Shown: positions 20,071 to 32,400 of the stretch, one piece after another
Numbering within the stretch: position 1 is the stretch's first letter
Layout of the letters: every line of letters begins with the position of its first letter
Origin: Dryas octopetala
Lineage: Eukaryota; Streptophyta; Magnoliopsida; Rosales; Rosaceae
Assembly: GCA_963921425.1 (NCBI GenBank)
Contig: OY992840.1
Coordinates: forward strand, 10,976,501 to 11,040,500
DNA length: 64,000 nucleotides
Direction: 5' to 3'
The notes under the pieces: generated by a model
The model's input: the letters and a program-made list of their open reading frames with translations, nothing else
Databases searched by the model: none
Told to the model about the DNA's origin: nothing
Made by a program: the position numbers and the translations under genes

Positions 20071-21990
20071 CTTCTTGATGCTATGACTAAAGAAGTCCGA
20101 TCACTCTTTATTCGATTACCGACAGCAAAGGACATTTGGGACGCAGCCAAACAAACTTATACAGTGAGCCAAGATGCCTCCAAGGCATATCAACTCCATT
20201 GTGAGGTAATCTCTGTACGTCAAAATGGTGGGTCTATTATTTCCTATTTTGGTAAGCTGCAAAAACTTTGGCAGGATATTGATGCAATTGAACCTTGCAT
20301 TATGGATTATGCGAGTGATGTTGAAAAATACACCACTATGATTAACTCTCAGAGATTATACATGTTTCTAGCTGGTCTGGATTCTCATCTAGATGGAGTT
20401 AGAGGTCGTATTCTTGCTATGTCTCCTCTACCTAAATTACAGGCGGCATATGCAATTGTGTGCTCCGAGGCTAATCGGCAAGAAGCTATGATGGGGGGTG
20501 CTGATGGGGCAGTCGCTATGGCAGCCCGCAAAATCTCACATAAAGATGCGAAGATAACTGACAGGAAGTGTACTCACTGTGGAGGTACAACTCATGTGAT
20601 TGAAAAATGTTTTAAACTGCATGGCTATCCTGAGTGGCATCCGAAGGGTGTGAAAGCCTCTCCCTCTACTTCCAAGATTGATGACACCAGTTCCAGGGTG
20701 AATTCCGTTAGTGCATCCAGCTTTGTTGCCAAGTCAGGTACATCTAACTCTGTTTTGAGTACTTCTGCTTGTTCTAGTGATGGTACATGGATAATTGATA
20801 CAGGTGCTACGGATCATATGACCTCTGATTATTATGTGTTGAGTCATCTATCATCAGTTTGTCCTAAACCATTTATTATCAATGCCAATGGTGTGTCATC
20901 TCCTGTTGTCGGGGGCGGCACTGTGTCTTTGTCTTCTAGGTTGTTGTTACGTGATGTTTTGTTTGTTCCTTCCCTCAACTGCAACCTTATTTCTGTTAGT
21001 AAACTAACTCAAACTCACAATTGTGTGGCCACATTTTTTCCTACTCATTGTATTTTTCAGGACATCCATACCAAGGAGAAGATTGGCAGTGGTAGGAAGA
21101 GAGGTGGACTGTACTATCTTGACAGTGGTGTTTCTCCATCAAGTGGTCGTGGTGTTGTGAGTGTGGTCCGAGCAACTTCTTTACAGAATAAGAAACAGAT
21201 CTGGTTGTGGCATCGTAGACTTGGTCATCCTTCATTTGGTTATCTTAGACGATTATTTCCCTCGTTATTTGTTGATTTAAATATTTCTGACTTCAGTTGT
21301 GATGTCTGTGTTTTGGCGAAAAGCCATCGTACTGTGTTTCCTTCTAATGATCATCGTATGGATATTCCTTTTGCATTGATACACTCAGATGTTTGGGGTC
21401 CTGCCCCGTCTGTTACACATAAATGGATGAAATGGTTTGTGACATTTATTGATGACTGCACACGAATGACTTGGGTTTATCTTCTGAAAAATAAAAGTGA
21501 TGTGTGTACTGTTTTTCAACTCTTTCATAAAATGGTACTCACTCAGTTTGCATTCTCTATTAAGGTTCTTCGCTCTGATAATGGTGGAGAATTTATCAAT
21601 ACTGAATTAAGTCAGTATTTACTTTCTGCTGGGATTCTTCACCAGACTTCTTGTCCTCATTCTCCGCAACAGAATGGAGTTGCTGAAAGGAAAAATCGAC
21701 ATTTATTAGAGGTCACTCGGTCCCTTCTTTTGGGTGGTCATGTGCCCTCTTTCTTATAGGGTGATGCTCTGAGTTCCGCTGTGTATCTGATAAATCGAAC
21801 ACCATCTAGTGTCCTGAACTTTCGTCGGCCGTTAGATGCTCTATCCGATTTTGTTTCCTTACCAGGTGTTCTTCATTTAGAACCACGGGTCTTTGGTTGT
21901 GTTGCTTTTGTGCATTTGCATTCTCATCAACGATCCAAGCTTGACCCTCGGGCCTTAGAATGTGTTTTTGTCGGCTATGGTCCATCTCAA
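20052..21990 (+). pseudogene. copia element 2 gag-protease-integrase block, inverted relative to its LTRs
   Basis: Open from about 19840 (chance upstream extension) to a TAG at 21757-21759, then in the same frame to about 21990. Recognised in order: gag body (KDIWDAAKQTY ... GRILAMSPLP), zinc knuckle C-T-H-C-G-G-T-T-H-V-I-E-K-C followed by FKLHGYPEW, and protease WIIDTGATDHMT. Then GAG-pre-integrase (WLWHRRLGHPSFGYL) and integrase with acidic residues in HSDVWGP, RSDNGGEF and NGVAERKNR. The TAG falls where W is expected (PSFL-stop-GDAL). The block ends at VGYGPSQK and changes abruptly to the GC-rich leader. It begins exactly where the gag of the - strand frame is cut off. Confidence 0.85.
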
Positions 21991-22406
21991 AAGGAGGTCG
22001 GCGCACAGGCGAACGAGCGGCGCGCTGCGTCACTGGAAGGAATAGCGTTGCGTCGTTGGAAGGGATCAGCGTCGTCGTTGGAAGAAATCGGCGCACAGGC
22101 AGGCGGTCGAGCGGCGTCGCGTCACTGGAAGGAGTCGGCGTCAGTGGTCGCCAAGGTGGCTGGTCGGCGCACAGGTAGGCACGGGCAGAGATCAGTTTCT
22201 GGTGAAGAGAGAGAGACGATGGGCCTCGGCGTCGTGACTGCTTCCCTGTTTGAACAGAGCCACAACAGTATACTAACACCAAAAAAATTCTGATAAAAAA
22301 CTTAATCTAGGATTAAGAGAGATAATGATCAAGTTCAACCCTAAACATCCAAAACAACCACGACCTAATCCCTAATACCTAAGAGAAAGAAAAGGTGAGA
22401 AGGGTT
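21991..22406 (-). repeat. Leader of copia element 2, primer-site-proximal part
   Basis: From the primer site to about 22260 it is AT-rich untranslated leader; from 22260 to 21991 it carries the same GC-rich tandem motifs as 17042-17347 (CTGTGCGCCGACC, TTCCAGTGACGC). Open frames on both strands here are a by-product of the repeat composition. Confidence 0.65.
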
Positions 22407-22419
22407 GGCTCTGATACCA
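22407..22419 (-). other. Primer binding site of copia element 2
   Basis: TGGTATCAGAGCC on the - strand directly follows the 5' LTR, an exact match to the usual plant initiator methionine tRNA primer site. Confidence 0.88.
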
Positions 22420-22574
22420 TGATCAGAATGTTTGGGCTAATACTTTGATAATCTCTTATTACCACAAAACAAAGTATATATACATGGTCCTATAGCTTAA
22501 TTACAGGAGAAAAATAATTAACATAATTACACCCATATATTCCCTATTAATTATTCCGTTGACTCACATCAACA
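22420..22574 (-). repeat. 5' LTR of copia element 2
   Basis: 155 bp, identical to 14695-14849 at every position I compared. Followed by CTTTC and then the rest of SDR exon 4. Confidence 0.95.
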
Positions 22575-23883
22575 CTTTCAGGTCCCAAATTGGAAGTAGC
22601 AGAGCAAACTTACGTGACAGCACAGGATTGCTTGAAAACAAACTACTATGGAATTAAGCAACTCAGCCAAGCACTCATTCCACTTCTTCAAAACTCCAAC
22701 TCAGCAGGGATAGTCAATGTCTCCTCCAAATTGGGACAGCTAAGGGTACAAAACCAAAACCTGACTTTTAGACTGTCTACATGTTATGTTGTTAAAATTG
22801 GCAATCTCATAACAGATACTGACAAGAGAACATAGCCTTATATACTGTTATGTTTTGTTAACAGTAATGTTGAGGACTTTATCTTAAACATATTAATATT
22901 GAACGTTCTTCACTTCTAATTAATGTTTCAACTGGCTGTTTGGGTTTTAGATGATCCCAAGTGAGAAAGCCAAGGAACTAGGAGATGCTGATAGCCTTAC
23001 AGAAGAGAAAGTGGACAAGCTAGTTGAGGAATTTCTGGAGGATGTCAAGCAGGATTTGGTAGAAACCAAAGGCTGGCCCACTAATTTATCAGCTTACATG
23101 GTGTCCAAAGCAGCTCTGAATGCCTATACCAGGGTCTTGGCAAAGAAGTATCCCAGAATTGCTATTAATGCAGTCAATCCTGGGTTTACCAGCACAGACT
23201 TGAACCTTAATACTGGAACCCTTACAGTTCAAGAAGCTGGAAAGGGTCCTCTGAAGCTGGCTCTGATGTCAGAAAGTGGAATTTCTGGCATCTTCTTTGA
23301 TCAGACTGAAGAATCAACCTTTGATTGAGAGATAATAGTGCAATAAAATACCTATGCATATGCACATCTGTGTACACACAATATAAATGAGTTTCTTAAG
23401 TTTTTAAGATTTCAATTCCAAGCCTTTTCTCCTCAAGAACTAGTAAGTATCAAGCTTTCAATCTAAGACAGTCCACAAGTACCCAATTTATGTACAAGAA
23501 ATTATATTGCTAGTGGTAGTATCATTCTTTTAGCCTTTGCAAGAAAATTTGTACTGTCACAAGAAATGAGACAAACAGGAAAGTATTTTTCATTCATATA
23601 AAAGAATAACATTGTACATATGTGGGAGAAGGAGATGATAGAAAACAATGCTTCATGCTCAAAGCTCAGATGGTTGAAGAAATTATGTAATTTGTTTCCT
23701 TGGCATCATACAACATTTTTGCACATTTTAGGACCAAACAATTTCTTCATTCGAATGAAATACAATCAGAGATCACTCACAGACTGCACCAATGGACCTT
23801 CAGGGACAATAGTCTTCCCCCTGTAAGCAAAATAAGGTGTATAAACAGAATTATAAGGGTTTCTGAAAGTAGACTTCCCCTTT

Positions 23884-26800
23884 TCAAGTTTTGGAACGGG
23901 TTCTTGCAGCATTTCGTCTCGCACAGCATCCCACGAAATATATCATAGACTGACATTACAACAAAAGGAAACATCAATGTCAAGACATCAAGTATTATAT
24001 GAGAATATAAATATAGTAAATCTTTCTTCACTAATTATCTTCAGCTATTATGCATGTTTCGTAGCAAAAGTCCACTCTTGTTTACATAGAGTTTTGGAAG
24101 TCAGTTTAATAATTTTATCATTTCTATGTAGCTCAGGTTTCATTATTAATTGAAAAGAATTAAATGATTATGATTGAGCAGATGAGAGAGAATGCCTCAC
24201 CAAAACAACAAATAGGGCCACATTAAAGATTGCAACCACTCTCCACTCAGTTTTCATGTATTGTGCAACTCCAGCCCTTGAAAATGATTTGACAAAAAGT
24301 ACACGGCAGTGAGAAAGGTAATACAGATGAAAGCAGAAAAACAGATAAGAAACCAAAAAAAAAAAAAAGTTATATGAGATAAGAGATGATCTTTACTTGC
24401 AGGAATCACAATTATAGCACTTGATGTCCCGGGCATTTTTGTAAAGTTTGCAGTCCTTGTTCGAACTAATTGGATGGAAGCTCAAGTCATAGTATGAAGC
24501 ATTAACAGCAGGAAAACCGCATCTAGGAATAAAGTTGAATCCCAGCAATTGGTAATATCAGTAACATGGAGTTTCACTAGTCTGAATTATCATCTGAAAT
24601 AAACTGCATATAAACTAATTAAACTGCCATGAACTACATGTAAAATGATTGAGGGGAAAAAGAAAAAATTGCACTCTTCCCACATCGTGGGGATTTACTT
24701 TCTCCCCCCTAACCGATACAAAAAGTATAAATATCAACACAAATATTTAATATTTAGAGAAGTGGGAGGCTGACGGCTGACACGACTGAATAGAATATGT
24801 ATACATACATTACATATTCTCTGATAAGGTCTTCAAATAAGGGTTTGTTTCTCAACAGAAATAGATACCAAAAATCATGAGGATGAGGGGAAAGAACTTA
24901 CCAAAGAACAAAAGAAACAAAAAGAGAAAAAACAAAAGTATAGCACCTACTCAGATGGTGGACGACAGCAACCAGCCTCAATAGGGGTCAGCTTTGCCAA
25001 TTTGTATTGCTTGAGAATCTGCAACCAACAAGTGAAATGTCTTAGTTCTTTAGTCCATGGAAAAAAAAAAAAAAAAAACAGAAGAAACAAAATCATAACT
25101 TAATGTCCTGGCTCATGGGTGATAAATGAGCAATTTAAAGTTTAAACAAGTTCAGAAGTGGACCTTATACTCTTTTGATAGGTTATTGCAGTCATCAGAT
25201 TTCACTAGACAACTCTTTAAATGCTTCCAGTTACGGGTATTGTTCAACTAAAACAAGAACAAGAATAACTAATATCAATAAACGCATACCAAAGTTAGCA
25301 CTCCCTATCAATATTTTACGCTGCTAGTAGCAAAAGAAACTCACTTCTTTTAGAAACCATGAACTGTAATCCTGAAGTTGATACTCCTTGTACCTGACCA
25401 GACAAGAAGATATTAATTGCACCCATCATACCAATCCTAGCTACCCGTGGGCCGTGCATAACAGAATCAAAATAAGAAATAAGGATGAAGAAATGATTCT
25501 TCAGTTATTCCTAAAAAGTGCTGAGAAGCACATTCTTTTGACAAAAGAAATTTGAAACTCGTTGCTTTTTCTCTTACGATAGTTTGAAGCTGCAAAACAT
25601 TTACATCCTCTTTCCTTTCTATTTCACTTTTCATAGTATTTCTAAGATAGTACTTTCAGGAGTAGATACTACAAATCAGCATTATACCCACCAAAAAATC
25701 AAGATGAGGGATCACAAGAATGATGCTACAAGATAAAATGCATGCATGATGCATGAATACTTACCTCAAGCCAGCCACGCTATGACCAGAACCATTATTT
25801 GTGATAATGAACCTACAAGTAAAAGCAGAAAATTATGTAACATCCAACTCATAAGCACTAGTAAAAGGGAGCACTCTTGGCGATATTCATAAACAGGCAC
25901 AATGAAAATTAAACTGTTGAGAAGCAGGTATTGAATTGGTGTAAGCCAGCCAATCAAAACTAAAAATTTAAATTAAGGCATTCCTACCTCACAACATAAC
26001 ATGTAGGGATATTGAGAAAATATTATGAATATTTAGAAAAGACGACATATCAACAGTATCTTTACAGACATTCCAGAGAAGCTGCATACTGACACAACAT
26101 GCAATTGAACATCAGCTTGGAATCTAGGATGATGAAGTACTTTCTAGCTTAAACACTACATAGCATGGGGCTGATCTTTACTAAACAAATTAGCTCCAAA
26201 TGCTTTCTATGACACGAACAAATACAAATTGATTTCATTCTACCTCCATAACAACTCGAGTATATCTCAATAAATACTGGTCATTAATTATTCACCAAGA
26301 CACAAGAAGAATCCACCAACAGAAGATACCAGAGTAACTTATAATAGCTGTTACAATATGGTCAGGTCATTAGCTGAACTTCCTTTTTCCAGTTCATGAA
26401 ACCTTTGGAAAATAAAACTACCAAGAATTTATCATCATGCTCATTATCATTGCTTTACCAGAACCTGCTCCTTTATCTGTTATTTATAACTCTATACCAA
26501 CCAATTTCATTTTCAAATCCTTGGAGGCAAGCCAATAATATGTTATGTTCCTAATATCCAATACACTACTTGGTCCAAAACATTCCACTTCATACAAGGA
26601 TCATCCATGCTAGAATCTTATACTCCTCGAAAAAGCATATGATTAACGATTTGAAAAGGAAGAGATGTAAACAAGAGTTGTGACATAATTTTTTCCATAA
26701 TTCACCATAAAAGTATCAAATAGCAGCTAAGCATTAGAGACTTCTCCTCTTATTTACATCTTTCAAAGACTTACCCAATCAACCGGTGCAGAAAAATCAG

Positions 26801-27823
26801 ACTAGAGAAATGCAGCATGAAGTATAAATTGAATGACATAAAACATTGAGCTTCTGCATGATGTCTACTTACGCTAATACCGTGAACACCAGGATTCCCA
26901 CTAATATGAAGCACAAGAGAATCAGATACTGCACATGAAAATTCAAGGAACAAACAAGAAGAAACATAGAAAAAACATTCTCAACAACCGATAGATCAAA
27001 TTCATTTAGTAAGGATACAATCCACAACAGTATGGAGCTATTCTTCAGCGCGCCCAAGAACCCGATTATAGATCTAACAGTCAAAGAACACAAGTATATG
27101 TAGATTTCGTGAGATTAATTAAAGTAAGAGATTGGAAGTGCAAGAATGTGTCAACATTCAGGTGATGGAGAAAGCAAAGCATACACTAAAAATATGATAG
27201 CTCCAATGCCTAAAACAGGGACCGTGAGAGACTTCCGACAGCCATCGTGATGAGTGCTCATCCATACCCCAAAAACTACGACGGCGATTGCTAAGAGCTG
27301 CATAATGAACATAATAAGACAGCATAAGCACACCACAAGCATTAAAAAGAAAATGCCATCAAATTTATTTCTTTCGTTATTTATAGCACATATCAACTAC
27401 AGCTGCTCATTACTTGGCTAACTAATCATCTAAATTCCAACAAGTTTTCTACAAACAATTTGAACGAACCAGCTAAAATTGTATAGAAAAACATCAATCC
27501 ACTAAATTCATAAAAAAAAAAAAAAAAAAAAGAAATTAAGAATAAGCAAATAAAAATCAGGTGAAAGAAAACCCAATAGACATTAAGTCATTAACAGAAG
27601 ACCCTCCAGAACAGGCATTGAGCATTATAAGCTAGCAAGCAGCAAACCCATTTGGTCATTTAGGAGATAAACTGGGCTATAACATGAGCAAACACCAAGA
27701 AATGGAATAAAGGAAAAAAGGCAGCTTCTTTTCAGTTTTCACATAAAGAGAGGGTTGAATAAAACATACCATTGTGAGAAAGTTGAGCCATCTGATCACA
27801 AAGGTGCTTGTTCCCACACCCAT
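23884..27823 (-). CDS. Tetraspanin, TOM2A / TET19-20 type
   Basis: Four-pass membrane protein that organises membrane microdomains; the Arabidopsis relative TOM2A partners TOM1 in the replication complexes of tobamoviruses. Eleven exons, all GT..AG and in phase: 27770-27823, 27185-27297, 27019-27073, 26873-26928, 25765-25812, 25345-25393, 25164-25247, 24951-25018, 24397-24522, 24201-24276, 23884-23949; 264 aa. MGVGTSTFVIRWLNFLTM runs into membrane span 1. Spans 2 and 3 (IGFLGALKNSSILLWI, YLILLCFILVGILVF) precede the large loop. The loop has GSGHSVAGLRYKEYQ, a plant tetraspanin G-C-C-R-P-P-S-E-C and further cysteines. Span 4 ends IYFVGCCARR. Sequence after the stop could be read through in an alternative transcript, which I cannot test. 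Confidence 0.93.
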
Positions 27824-28715
27824 TTCTCTGTCCCTCATTTGTATATCTATCTCTCTAAGCTTGGAGACAAGAAGAAGGAACAACAGAGAGAGAAATGTCA
27901 GAGTTTCAGGGGCTTGAAGAATGAAGAAGATTCATTCATTTAGATAAATTTGAAAAGGAGGAGTTGCTTCTGAGCTGCAGTAAGTGGCACTTGCACTTCA
28001 AGTCTTCAAATAATTAAAGAGGAGGAGAAGGGCAAGTACAAGAACAAGAACAAGGCCACAAGGCCAAAGGGGATTGTGTTGTATGGATGGGGATAATGTT
28101 CAATGGAGAGGGGTATTTTCGTCCATGGAAAAACATGCACATGGTTCATGACCCCCATGGATTTAAACAGCAGACACACACGACACGACACCAGGATAAC
28201 GGCAAGAACCCACTAATTCAGGGTCTCTAAATTCTGAACCTTCAAGTCAAAGTACAAACGTTGACGGTTGTCCAACTAGTTCACTTCACCAGATGGGCAT
28301 CACCGCTTGGGTGTGCGTATCTATGTCAATTAACTCTTTAGATATTTGTTACCAAATGTCAAAAACTCAGTGTCAATATCTACCAGAAATGTGGTTGTGC
28401 CAATTTTATTTTAATAATCATTCCTTTTATCTTAAATTGAGTTTAATATTAAAAATCATTCCTTCTATTAATTGAGTTTAATATTAGTCAAAGAAAGCAC
28501 ACAATAATGTTATGGATCTTTCAAATTTATATATCAATTTTAAACCCAAATCATGTGACAATATACGTGACAATATTTGACTTGTAAATAAATGAGTCAC
28601 CCAAATTAAATACCAGTGAAACATTGCCTGGACTGGCAATATTGCACAACTTCGAATCTCCTCTTTCTCAAAATAAAAAAAATAAAAAATTAGAAAGATA
28701 ATTTCTTTAATAATA

Positions 28716-29120
28716 GGTTTATTATATTTTATCCACCTGAATTTTGAGCTCAATCTCACTTCACCATCTAAAAAAAAGTTATCTCAATTTACCACATGAA
28801 TTAAAAATTGTTACAATGTACCACATTTGGCTCATTTTGTTTAAATTTTTGTTAAAAATAAAAGTGTTTTAGTTTTTTCAAATCAGTTTTTTATTGTGTC
28901 AAAGTAAGTAAAACATAAAAAAAATCATTTTTTTTTTAACAATAAGAACTTGAAAAACATTAAACACTCTTATTTTTAACAAAAATTAAGACAAATTAAT
29001 CAGAGGTGGTACATTGCAATAAATTTTTAATTCAAGTGGTAAATTGAGACAATTTTTTTTTTTTTTTGTGGTAAAGTAAGATTAAGCCTAAAGTTCAAGT
29101 GGGTAAAATGTTAAAAAGCC
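28716..29120. mobile_element. 405-bp foldback MITE with 9-bp target duplication (MULE-like)
   Basis: Left end GGTTTATTATATTTTATCCA and right end (reverse complement GGCTTTTTAACATTTTACCC) are inverted repeats, and pairing continues through most of the element. TTAATAATA lies at 28707-28715 and again at 29121-29129. Nine-base duplications are typical of Mutator-like elements. No coding capacity. Lies between the tetraspanin and S1-domain genes, upstream of the former. Confidence 0.85.
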
Positions 29121-29461
29121 TTAATAATATGGATACCTATTGTGTAACTATTAACCAAACTAGATCCTAGCCATCCAATTTAAGAAGCAAAATAATAAAA
29201 AGAAAAAATAAATAAATAAAAGAGGGAGCACTTCTGCAGTAATAATACTAAATTAAATAAATACTAGTTTTATTGCTGTGATCTTTTTATTATAGCTTGG
29301 AGCATTTACAGAACCCTGTCTCTACAAAATGAACAAAACAATTTTGATCCTCCCCACCATCGAAAAGAAATCCCTTTTCTTCCTTTACAAAATTGTAAAA
29401 GATGCCTATCAAGAACGAAACTGCATTCTCCAAGTTTACAAAACCAGATAACAAGGGAGAA

Positions 29462-32400
29462 CTAGCCTACTCTGCTGGTACATGTTAGAATCACAGATTT
29501 CACCTCTTCTTTGTCCAGTGATGTTTGAACTATTACCTGCCAAAAGAAATGTAATCCATTTATTGATTCTGTACTATAACCAGTAAAGTGTCTGCTTTTC
29601 ACAAGTGCTTCTAATGTCTTAAAAGCAAGATGATTTGATTTGGTTGAGCATTTTATTTTTATTTTTTTTCAAAAAGAAAATTTTCATAAAAAAAGGAAAA
29701 AAGAAGTAGTTTAAGGTAAACTGCTATGGCTTTAACAAACAAATCTTGTGCTTTTTCTTGCTTTACCCCAACTTCATTTGACAAAGTGTTTTCAGATAAA
29801 TGAACTATTTCGTCTGGGTTTTGATCAAGAGGAACCAAACATGATCATGCATTAGAACAACAATAATGCATGACATCCTTGGAATTATTCTTGAATGGAG
29901 GTAGGAAGGTAGGAATGCCATTTGATCAAAGCATAAAAGTTAGACTTCAGGAATATATACATTTAAATTGAGTTCAATAAAAACTTTGACCATTAAGCTA
30001 TGAATTTATCAAAAGCTTGAGATTCTTAAATTTGGCAACATCAGAGTATTGTGATCTAGTTCTGTTGGATGGTCACCGAAACTAACTACCAAAGTCTAAA
30101 TAACTTACCTCCTGTACTTTATTTTCAGATCGAGCAAGCAACTTGTATTGATTCTCAAACATGGATGCCATATAAACCTGCAATGAAAAGATCGGTTGGA
30201 AGCAGATATTAGGCACCTTGTTAAGTATCAATATGTGCAATCTGTTAAACAAACTCATCAACCATGCAGTATCCACATTTTACATTACAGTCTTTTAAAC
30301 GAGCAATTTAAAACTTTTTCTTTGATATATCCCTAAATAGGTTGACACACACAAAACTAGATTACTACACACTATGCAAAAAAAATTCGTAACCAGAAAT
30401 CATAAATCTAAAATTTTTGGTGATTAACTTTGATGAACCAAATTAAAAGACAACACATCTTAAAGCAAATAGGAATGAAAATTTATAATACTATCCACCT
30501 TTTTATCGACTTTATATGTTTTATCCACTGAACTGAATCCAAGAAACTGATATCTTCATACCTGAAATGTTGGAGCTAATCCCGGACTCAAGAAAAAACG
30601 ACCTTTTGTTACAGACTGGATTCCTTCAGTTTGTTGCAGCTCTTTGATAATAGACTCTACATCATCCCACTATCAAAATTATGGAATCAGATACTATGGA
30701 TAAGCAATGTAACATCATGTATAGAGTTGGTTCAAATAGTTACCATATAGTTTACATATGAATCATAGAGCTTAATGTCATCTATATCAACCCACCAAAG
30801 AGATAAGCATATGGCAAGTGAAATTAGATTGATGATCATTACTTCGATAAAGTAGAAATGCAAATTAGACTGTCAACAATCAATGACATTCTGTACCAAA
30901 TCTTGTGGCAGCAAGTACGGATGCAGGTATACAAAGAGGCAAATGAATATATAAACAATTTCTAGATGTTGGCATGCTAATTTCTTTTCTTGTCCAAGCA
31001 TGATTTTAAACAAAATACGTTCTTGCGGATTTGAACGCATTCAACTATAAATTCCCAAAAGCCTCCCACTTTATCAGCATTGAATCCTCTTCGTTCAATC
31101 TTTTATTTGTTGTGTATTCTTTCTATTATTCCTAATTAAAGATGATGTTATATTCATGTCACAAGTATGATCTATGCAGTGCACAACCATTATGACATAA
31201 GAAGACTAATAGTTCCCACTCAACATGTGAGAAAAATAACCTCAGTATCTGCTTGAGCCGCTTCTAATCTCCCATCCAGGGTATCACGATCGCCAACCAC
31301 AGACTCCAATGCCTCCATCAATGGATCTGGCTGCCACAAATAGGAATGGCTCTTTCTTTGTAATTGCATAGCTCAACCTAATTAGCAATTTGTATATAGA
31401 AAAGCTATAAAATATACATTACCATAATCTCCTTTAACGATAGATGGATGCGTTCAAGTGCAAAATCCAGTTGGCAAACTTTTGCCTCCACGATCTGAGA
31501 CCACAAAGAGTTTCTTTATATGTACAACAAGATGCAGAAAGAAAAGTAGCCCAGAGAGAAAGAAAGGACATAAAAAAAAGCCATCAGGTTCAACCAAGAG
31601 AGGCACGATCTAAGAAAAAGACAGCTTTTACCCAACCAAGATATAATTATGTTCAAAATGGCTTGATCATAGACCAAAATACCTGACCAACTTTAAAGTA
31701 TGAAGAAGGATCAAGAGTGGCATCCCAAGATATTTCTGTCTGATGGATCAATGCAGGCACTCCTTCAACCTACATCAATTAATTAGGTTCATTTTTTATT
31801 AGAAAATTAATTCTGTCAGAATAACTAGGTCTCCCAGTCTTGACTCCATGCTCAGGACTCCTCAAGTAATGAAAAAATACCAATTTGCATGCATTTTAAG
31901 CCAGATAGTACCCAAGGCCATCCATCAACAAATTGTTTTCAGTTACTTAATATATAGAAAAATCCTCATCATGGAACCAAACTGTGATATCAGAAAACTT
32001 AAGTAAAACTTGTTTTCACTTCCCAAGAAAATGAGCTGCAAACCTTTCATTTACCTCAACAAAAATACCAAAATAAGTTATTTTCTTGATGCAGCATTTG
32101 ACAACATCCCCAACTTGCAGTTTTGCCTGCCATAAGAATTGGCATAAGAGAAGACTACATACTTCTTAAATGCACAATAAGCTTTTGAGGACATGGCATT
32201 CAGAAACTTAATATATTAAGGATAATATTACCTTTTGGTTATTTGAGAACCACCTATGTAAAGTATATTTTTTAGACCGGCTTATAGATATATTTGGATG
32301 AAATAACAAATCCAAGTTTTGGGAATCAGTGGTATGGATTCCCCATATAAGAATTGTAATATATATATACGACCAATCATTTTAATTGAACTCCAATGAC

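Larger units (their letters stand above)
14695..22574 (-). mobile_element. Scrambled copia retrotransposon (element 2) inserted in SDR copy 3
   Basis: 7880 bp with identical 155-bp LTRs, a 5-bp target duplication (CTTTC, 14690-14694 and 22575-22579), an exact initiator-tRNA primer site and a purine tract. All of these place the element on the - strand. Inside, order on the - strand is: leader (22406-21991), gag-protease-integrase in the opposite orientation (+ strand, 20052-21990), a piece of another copia element (20051-17367, - strand), more leader (17347-17042), the gag N-terminus fused to the RT-RNase H half (17041-14857), then the 3' end. Short LTRs and the C-F-K-L-H-G-Y-P gag motif suggest the Ale/Retrofit side of copia. 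Identical LTRs argue that the insertion itself is very young. Confidence 0.9.
13735..23328 (+). pseudogene. Short-chain dehydrogenase/reductase, tandem copy 3, split by a retrotransposon
   Basis: Exons 13735-13769, 13863-14106, 14205-14279, exon 4 split as 14690-14694 and 22580-22745, and exon 5 at 22951-23328. With the 7.9 kb insertion removed and one copy of the CTTTC duplication dropped, exon 4 is 171 bases, the same as in copies 1 and 2, and every reading frame is open. [18 protein letters not shown] and Y-M-V-S-K are all intact. The insertion lies five bases into exon 4, so a normal transcript should not form. There are no other lesions, so loss of function is very recent and might be polymorphic in the species. 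Exon 5 is two codons shorter than in copies 1 and 2 and its C-terminus differs (FDQTEESTFD). Confidence 0.85.

Noticed and set aside
21806..22282. 158-aa open frame on the - strand in the element 2 leader
   Set aside because: It spans the junction of the inverted integrase block and the GC-rich leader, so it is a chance frame.
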